Below are positions 61,401 to 64,000 of a stretch of DNA of 64,000 nucleotides, piece by piece. The stretch comes from Phoronis australis (lineage: Eukaryota > Phoronida > Phoronidae). Where the stretch lies: the NCBI GenBank assembly GCA_002633005.1, contig NMRA01000184.1, forward strand, positions 294,328-358,327, written 5' to 3'. Position numbers and translations under genes: made by a program. Position 1 is the first letter of the stretch; each line of letters starts with the position of its first letter. The notes under the pieces were generated by a model, which was not told the origin of the DNA, did not search any database, and saw only the letters and a list, made by a program, of their open reading frames with translations.

Positions 61401-63878
61401 GACCAATGCAATACCTTGGCAATCGAGAAAAAGACTGCAAGACAATAACAATACTCTTCCCAGATGGCAGCACTTCCTCTCCAACATCACCCCCCCCCAC
61501 TTACGCATCCCTCTGCTTATTGATCCTGTTCTCCCTCAGTTCGTTGACGTAATTCTTATAGTAATCCTTGTGTTCAGCGACAGCCATAGTCTCCTCATCT
61601 GTGTAGGCATAGTCAGGATCTACATAGTTGTGACGCTTGGTCTTGGTGAAGATTGTCCTTCAGGTAGAAAACAAGGTGATGAGATACAACAACAACAAGT
61701 GAGACTGAACATCAAACAATATTTTTGACCCAATGAAAAGCTCTCAAATTTCATTAAAAACAACGTCCAACAGTACAGATGTCTGCCATTGCAAGCCACT
61801 TCAGACATTGAATGCTTCATTGTTTCCATTACGACTTTTCTCACGACAAAAAGAATACATTGTATGAGTCCCAGTCCAGTAAACACCATCCAGCAGTAGC
61901 CAACCAACACGCCTTATCTTATCTTCAAGACACCATGGCTTCATATGGAATCTAGCTTATTAACTGGCAGAGGAAAAACAACGACGAAAAAATTCTCTAT
62001 GGAGGCCTTATGCACCATCTAGACAGCACACGAAGAGCAGTAAGTACTAAGTAAATCTTACCTATATTCTTGATGTCTTTCACTGGGACGTATACTTCTG
62101 GATCTATCATTGGGGAAGGCAACCTTGATGAACTGGTCATCCAACAATGTGGTCTTGTTGGCATCTAGTTGGTGAATGGCCGTATTGTTGCCGCCCTGGA
62201 TGGCAGCTTTTGGATGGAACTTTTCCATAGTGCCGAAGGTGGTGTCGACAAATTGGCCCACTTCACCTACTACCTTGGGACTTATACCTAAAAATTACAG
62301 ACAAAGTTCCCGACTTAACTCTTGCCACTTTTTCTGAAATGACCAGAAAATTTATTGTCTATGCAATCTGGCAAAAACATGAGATTATTTTAATTAGCCT
62401 TTGTTAAAAATTGAGGAAAATTGATTAAGAGACTGAATAATAAGAGAAATTTGGAAACAATGCAGGATTCTCAAAACTTTTGAATCTAATGAAGTAATGC
62501 AAACAATACAGCTGTTAGCAAAAACATTACAGAAAAAAATATGGGTCAAAATTTGCATTTTTCAAAAGCTTACTACATTGCTGCGAATGAACAAAATTTC
62601 AGCAAAATTATCCTGTTGTTTGATGACAACCGAACCACATAAACTATGCTAGCAACGAACTTAACTTTTATTTAAAATAGGACAAAATTAAATTTCGCTT
62701 ATCCCCAACATTGTGTCCTAAACTGAAAAATTTTAACAGCACTGCGAAACACAACTTTCTTACAATTTCGCTGTCTTCAGGAAAACGGAATTAACTCGAA
62801 GGAAGAAAATAATTTCAGAGACCATCAAAAAATAGCATAAGAAATCTGAGAGGCAAACTATAATGAAATAGCCTGTCATACCTTCTGCCGTAATAAAGAT
62901 GTGGGTAACTATATACATACCTGGATTAAATTTGGGTTCCCTTTTGACAGTGATTGGGTCGCTACGTCCCTCCAAGTTAACCTTCATCACATGGATTATG
63001 TCAAGCTCCGGAGGTGTGAATGGGTTGGTCTCACTAGTCTTGGTACCAACAATGTCTGCCATCAACTGTCGCTTGAAGGTGCCTGAAATAAAAAGTAAGG
63101 CAGGTTAGCCAGAGATCACTGTGTCCCAGGGAAAGGCTAGTATGATATTGAAACAGCACTCAGTGTAATTTCAACCAAAATTAAACATCGCACTTGACAG
63201 TACTCTTCAGTGAAAGGAGAGTGCAAAGTGACTTTCCTGTGATGCAATACCAAATTTTGAATAACAGGACAGTTTGAGTTGACAATGACGCTACTGCCTT
63301 GTTTGCACTAGTCATTTGAAACCACCCAACAGCAAGCACATCAGTGGTTTTTAGATGGCATGAAGACAACAGAGAATTTTTCAAAAATACAAAACCCAAC
63401 AGCTTTAAATCTTACTCTGTTATGTGAACTCTATCTGGTACTACAAATTTGTGCAGAGAAAACTTCATAGCCATGTGGCATACTTATTCCCAATGCTAAA
63501 TTTAAATTACATATCATAAATCAATACGCAAATGATCAATTTCCTATCTTTGTAACAATTGCCACACAGATAAGAGTTAAAAATCATTGAATGTTAACAA
63601 GAAAATCCACCTACCAACTTGCTTTGGAACAAAGGAGAATATGATGTCATGTGACTCTCCCGGCTCCACTTTGCCAGATGAAGGTGAAACGGAGAAATGC
63701 GCGATCCTCCGAAACTGGTATGTGACAGGTAAGTCTGTGGATTGGTTCTTCAGCTTGCACAGCATGTCAACATGTTCTCCAACAGGGCACTCACCAAAGT
63801 CGAACCTTTTCTGTGGAGGATCCACGCTGAGAAGCACTGGCAAGGCAGTACCCGTCAGTGCGACCTCTATTGAGCAGT
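22250..63878 (-). CDS. CFAP47: CFAP47, cilia- and flagella-associated protein 47 (5' end beyond window)
   Basis: 49 in-phase exons, 5' to 3' (high to low): 63615-63878, 62921-63082, 62062-62287, 61505-61657, 60139-60242, 58179-58358, 57755-57858, 57136-57382, 56884-56994 (the last two duplicated at 56336-56582 and 56084-56194), 55362-55492, 54212-54334, 53560-53769, 52621-52771, 51921-52018, 51189-51470, 49451-49652, 48968-49166, 48559-48650, 48047-48176, 47596-47695, 46803-46980, 46004-46249, 45286-45529, 43585-43803, 43166-43376, 42381-42674, 41610-41726, 40534-40932, 39709-40015, 38806-39063, 38198-38337, 37823-37945, 36999-37185, 36396-36601, 35848-35991, 35387-35505, 34718-34921, 33965-34106, 31109-31284, 30301-30408, 29846-30062, 27882-28038, 27039-27110, 26133-26367, 24847-25112, 24378-24549, 23482-23643, 23019-23187, 22250-22474. 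Total about 2,988 codons; human CFAP47 has about 3,190, so only a few 5' exons are missing. Many ASH/MSP-type beta domains (FGECPVGEH, IDFGEVCLRSVSQKEL, GFTPTLYGKEYKA) and one central calponin-homology domain identify CFAP47 rather than HYDIN or DLEC1. In mammals it is needed for sperm flagella. Exon 27039-27110 is the least certain. Confidence 0.92.
27039..27110 (-). CDS. CFAP47: small CFAP47 exon (72 nt), lower confidence
   Basis: Between exons 27882-28038 (ends phase 1) and 26133-26367 (starts phase 1), this 72-nt segment has a strong acceptor (TTCTCTCTACAG) and donor (GTGAGT). It keeps phase and reads VGSSNSPSCSWAVVSCATGS. Because 72 is a multiple of 3 its inclusion is not forced by frame. 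Confidence 0.65.
   Translation of the reverse strand, partial: WGPQTVPHAHGLSSRVPPAHKNP
28471..28512 (+). ncRNA. hammerhead-ribozyme-like motif
   Basis: CTGAGGA (28474-28480) matches the CUGANGA core. A 7-bp stem II follows (GGTGTTT/AAATGCC, loop TAAA), then GAAA (28500-28503), CATGTC with a minimal stem III and a GUC cleavage triplet (28507-28509). CTT (28471-28473) can pair with AAG (28510-28512) as stem I. This resembles the minimal hammerheads of Penelope-like elements. One extra U before stem II and a short stem I lower confidence. It is in a CFAP47 intron, antisense to the gene. Confidence 0.4.
29147..29155 (-). CDS. CFAP47: candidate 9-nt CFAP47 microexon
   Basis: ATCTCCGAG (Ile-Ser-Glu) lies between a good acceptor (TTTTCTAG) and a good donor (GTAAGC). 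The neighbouring exons 29846-30062 and 27882-28038 both meet at phase 0, so inclusion adds three residues without a frame change (HCEQ-ISE-YGEW). Confidence 0.4.
29329..29483. mobile_element. short MITE, CAGGGGCGGATCC ends
   Basis: 155 bp with imperfect inverted ends: CAGGGGCGGATCCAGGATTT at the left, and CAGTGGTGGATTTAGGGGGG as the reverse complement of the right. CTGTC flanks both sides (29324-29328 and 29484-29488). End sequence resembles hAT elements, but a clear 8-bp duplication is not visible. Confidence 0.6.
32031..32294. repeat. tandem repeat, about 60-70-bp unit, 4 copies
   Basis: Units begin AGTTCATCAGGTCTT at 32031, 32103, 32162 and 32229, each followed by CAGAAGCAGTCTAACACCAC-type sequence. 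Period varies through small indels. Noncoding, in a CFAP47 intron. Confidence 0.85.
33300..33742. mobile_element. MITE, CAGGGCTTGGAAT family, copy 2
   Basis: 443 bp, starts CAGGGCTTGGAATGAC and ends GAAAATTCCAAGCCCTG. It has an exact 6-bp target duplication CTTTCT (33294-33299 and 33743-33748). The interior is AT-rich and unlike the GC-patch interior of the copies at 12222 and 60816, so it is a separate subfamily sharing ends. Confidence 0.85.
38606..38678 (+). repeat. tRNA-like sequence (SINE head or tRNA pseudogene)
   Basis: TTAGTTCAGTAGT (about 38613) resembles a Pol III A box. GGTTCAAATCC (38660-38670) is a good B box, and the spacing of 47 bases fits a tRNA. A full cloverleaf is not evident, so this is probably a tRNA-derived relic within a CFAP47 intron. 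Confidence 0.45.
39624..39708. repeat. 17-bp minisatellite (5 copies) abutting a CFAP47 splice donor
   Basis: Five near-identical copies of AGCCTCTGACCACTCAC. On the minus strand each copy starts GTGAGTGG. The copy nearest the exon provides the functional donor of exon 39709-40015. Confidence 0.9.
39709..40015 (-). CDS. CFAP47: CFAP47 exon 29 with lysine-rich insert
   Basis: Starts RVVKCESPCYELKKLSLEV and carries a strongly basic block (KPRKKKKRKARAK) followed by an acidic serine stretch (PPSSDEEMK). This low-complexity insertion is flanked by normal ASH-type sequence and is probably a disordered loop between strands. Confidence 0.85.
41387..41460. repeat. 37-bp direct duplication (2 copies)
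   Basis: GACATTATTCATATATAAGT and the following 17 bases are repeated exactly in tandem. Intronic, recent. Confidence 0.85.
41610..42674 (-). CDS. CFAP47: CFAP47 calponin-homology (CH) domain exons
   Basis: Exons 42381-42674 and 41610-41726 encode the CH domain. The hallmarks are ERIILAWLNHMYEQYRHGIW, then ARWIVNFDFDLLDGMVIGAV with LGAHCPFL, and in the next exon MYTQPATAEQCLHNALKVVN. It lies about 1,460 residues after the first exon in the window. A single internal CH domain amid ASH repeats is the diagnostic architecture of CFAP47. Confidence 0.9.
44046..44117. repeat. 25-bp tandem repeat, about 3 copies
   Basis: Units of the type ATAAGCATGCCCCTGCCCTA start at 44046, 44071 and 44096. Intronic in CFAP47. 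Confidence 0.8.
44235..44305. repeat. 40-bp direct duplication (2 copies)
   Basis: TCACCATAGTGAATCTATGA and its continuation recur at 44275 with few differences. Intronic. Confidence 0.75.
46004..46980 (-). CDS. CFAP47: CFAP47 serine/threonine-rich exons 21-22
   Basis: Exon 46803-46980 ends in a serine-rich stretch (SRPSTSATSSQFECSSSTYE). Exon 46004-46249 continues it (TSETSYTTESSETSYTTTSE, then [18 protein letters not shown]) before a basic segment. This low-complexity region precedes the CH domain by about 280 residues and is likely a disordered linker. Exon 22 ends at an unusual GC donor (GAAG|GCAAGAG). Without splicing there, translation runs to a TAG at about 45978. Confidence 0.8.
54700..54922 (-). 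mobile_element. tRNA-derived SINE
   Basis: Minus strand begins GGAGATTGTGTGACTCAATG (A-box-like TGACTCAATGG), then a hairpin CTCCC-GTTT-GGGAG, and a B box GGATTTGAATCC, spaced as in a tRNA. An unrelated body follows, ending with the sequence shared with 19153-19198. In a CFAP47 intron. The 3' limit is approximate. Confidence 0.6.
56031..56797 (-). repeat. near-identical duplicate block, copy A (two CFAP47 exons)
   Basis: Nearly identical to 56831-57597 at an exact offset of 800 bases, with only scattered substitutions and the same encoded protein. It contains exons 56084-56194 and 56336-56582. The two copies abut the N gap, which suggests unmerged haplotypes in the assembly. Confidence 0.9.
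56798..56830. other. assembly gap (33 N)
   Basis: Run of N between the two near-identical blocks 56031-56797 and 56831-57597. Confidence 1.
56831..57597 (-). repeat. near-identical duplicate block, copy B (two CFAP47 exons)
   Basis: Second copy of the block at 56031-56797, containing exons 56884-56994 and 57136-57382. One pair alone keeps the CFAP47 reading frame from 57755-57858 through to 55362-55492. Confidence 0.9.
59562..59570 (-). CDS. CFAP47: candidate 9-nt CFAP47 microexon
   Basis: ATGGCCATG is bounded by an acceptor (TATGTGTTAG) and a donor (GTGAGT) between exons 60139-60242 and 58179-58358, which join at phase 1. Inclusion keeps frame, changing the junction Ser to Tyr-Gly-His-Ala. 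Confidence 0.3.
60060..60117. repeat. 27-bp direct duplication (2 copies)
   Basis: GATTGATAAGGTATACCGTA and its continuation occur twice in tandem, about 20 bp into the intron following exon 60139-60242. Confidence 0.85.
60816..61324. mobile_element. MITE, CAGGGCTTGGAAT family, copy 3
   Basis: 509 bp, starts CAGGGCTTGGAATGACC and ends GAAAATTCCAAGCCCTG. It has an exact 6-bp target duplication GCTCAT (60810-60815 and 61325-61330). The interior is homologous, in inverse orientation, to 12222-12714 (ACGTTCCTCCGAAACAT, TTTCCGCG motifs). In the CFAP47 intron between exons 61505-61657 and 60139-60242. Confidence 0.88.
63615..63878 (-). CDS. CFAP47: first CFAP47 exon in the window (ASH domain)
   Basis: 264 nt that start at phase 1, so at least one exon lies further 5' (above 64000). 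It reads an ASH-type domain: FDFGECPVGEHVDMLCKLKN, then FSVSPSSGKVEPGESHDIIF. The remaining 63879-64000 is intron. Confidence 0.9.
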
Positions 63879-64000
63879 CTAAAAACACCAAAAGCATAAT
63901 AAACCAAGGGAAACCAATACTTGAGCAACAGTGGTAGATTAATATGGGATTCAGGACTTCAGGTGTCACGGCATATGAATGACTCATTGGAAATAAAATT

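Noticed and set aside
22250-63878. Identification of the large minus-strand gene as HYDIN, DLEC1 or ASPM
   Set aside because: HYDIN and DLEC1 lack an internal CH domain, and ASPM has IQ repeats, which are absent here. A central CH domain and the NFVxENL tail fit CFAP47.

Overview
The window is animal nuclear DNA: AT-rich, with long GT-AG introns, many small exons and many transposable-element relics. It holds two conserved genes arranged tail to tail. Gene content and intron style fit an invertebrate metazoan with motile cilia. I cannot fix the phylum from sequence alone. The 33-base N run at 56798-56830 marks it as a draft assembly.

Left flank (1-8500): no intact host gene. It has a decayed minus-strand coding relic (about 2775-3430) and a short LTR retrotransposon with only a broken gag and no pol (4561-6932). 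Directly against its 3' LTR lies a large foldback with two arms of about 400 bp (6933-7776). Single copies of that foldback family lie at 1003-1114 and 8018-8280.

8568-19439 (+): NOLC1/Nopp140, the nucleolar snoRNP chaperone, reconstructed as eight coding exons with consistent splice phases (859 residues). It has a LisH N-terminus, about 20 acidic-serine clusters mostly in one 1.9-kb exon, and the conserved SRP40-type C-terminus. Introns 3 and 5 each carry a closely related box C/D snoRNA-like sequence whose D' guide is complementary to the peptidyl-transferase region of large-subunit rRNA. This is the most interesting observation in the window. Other NOLC1 introns carry nonautonomous DNA transposons.

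20205-21585: a degenerate higher-order tandem array (unit about 400 bp, three subunits) fills the space between the two converging genes.

22250-63878 (-): CFAP47, a very large ciliary protein built of ASH/MSP-like domains with a central calponin-homology domain. I followed 49 coding exons in phase to the stop codon (8,966 coding nt, about 2,988 codons). Only the 5' end lies beyond the window. Unusual points are a GC-AG intron that restores frame at 46004, two candidate 9-nt microexons, a minisatellite made of repeated splice donors beside exon 29, and a duplicated two-exon block around the N gap. Literal splicing of that block would hit a stop, so it is probably an assembly artefact. CFAP47 introns also hold MITEs with 6-bp target duplications, a tRNA-derived SINE, a hammerhead-like motif and several short tandem repeats.

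The two genes do not form a pathway. NOLC1 acts in the nucleolus and CFAP47 in the axoneme. Within NOLC1, a snoRNP-assembly protein whose introns appear to encode snoRNAs is a coherent functional pairing.
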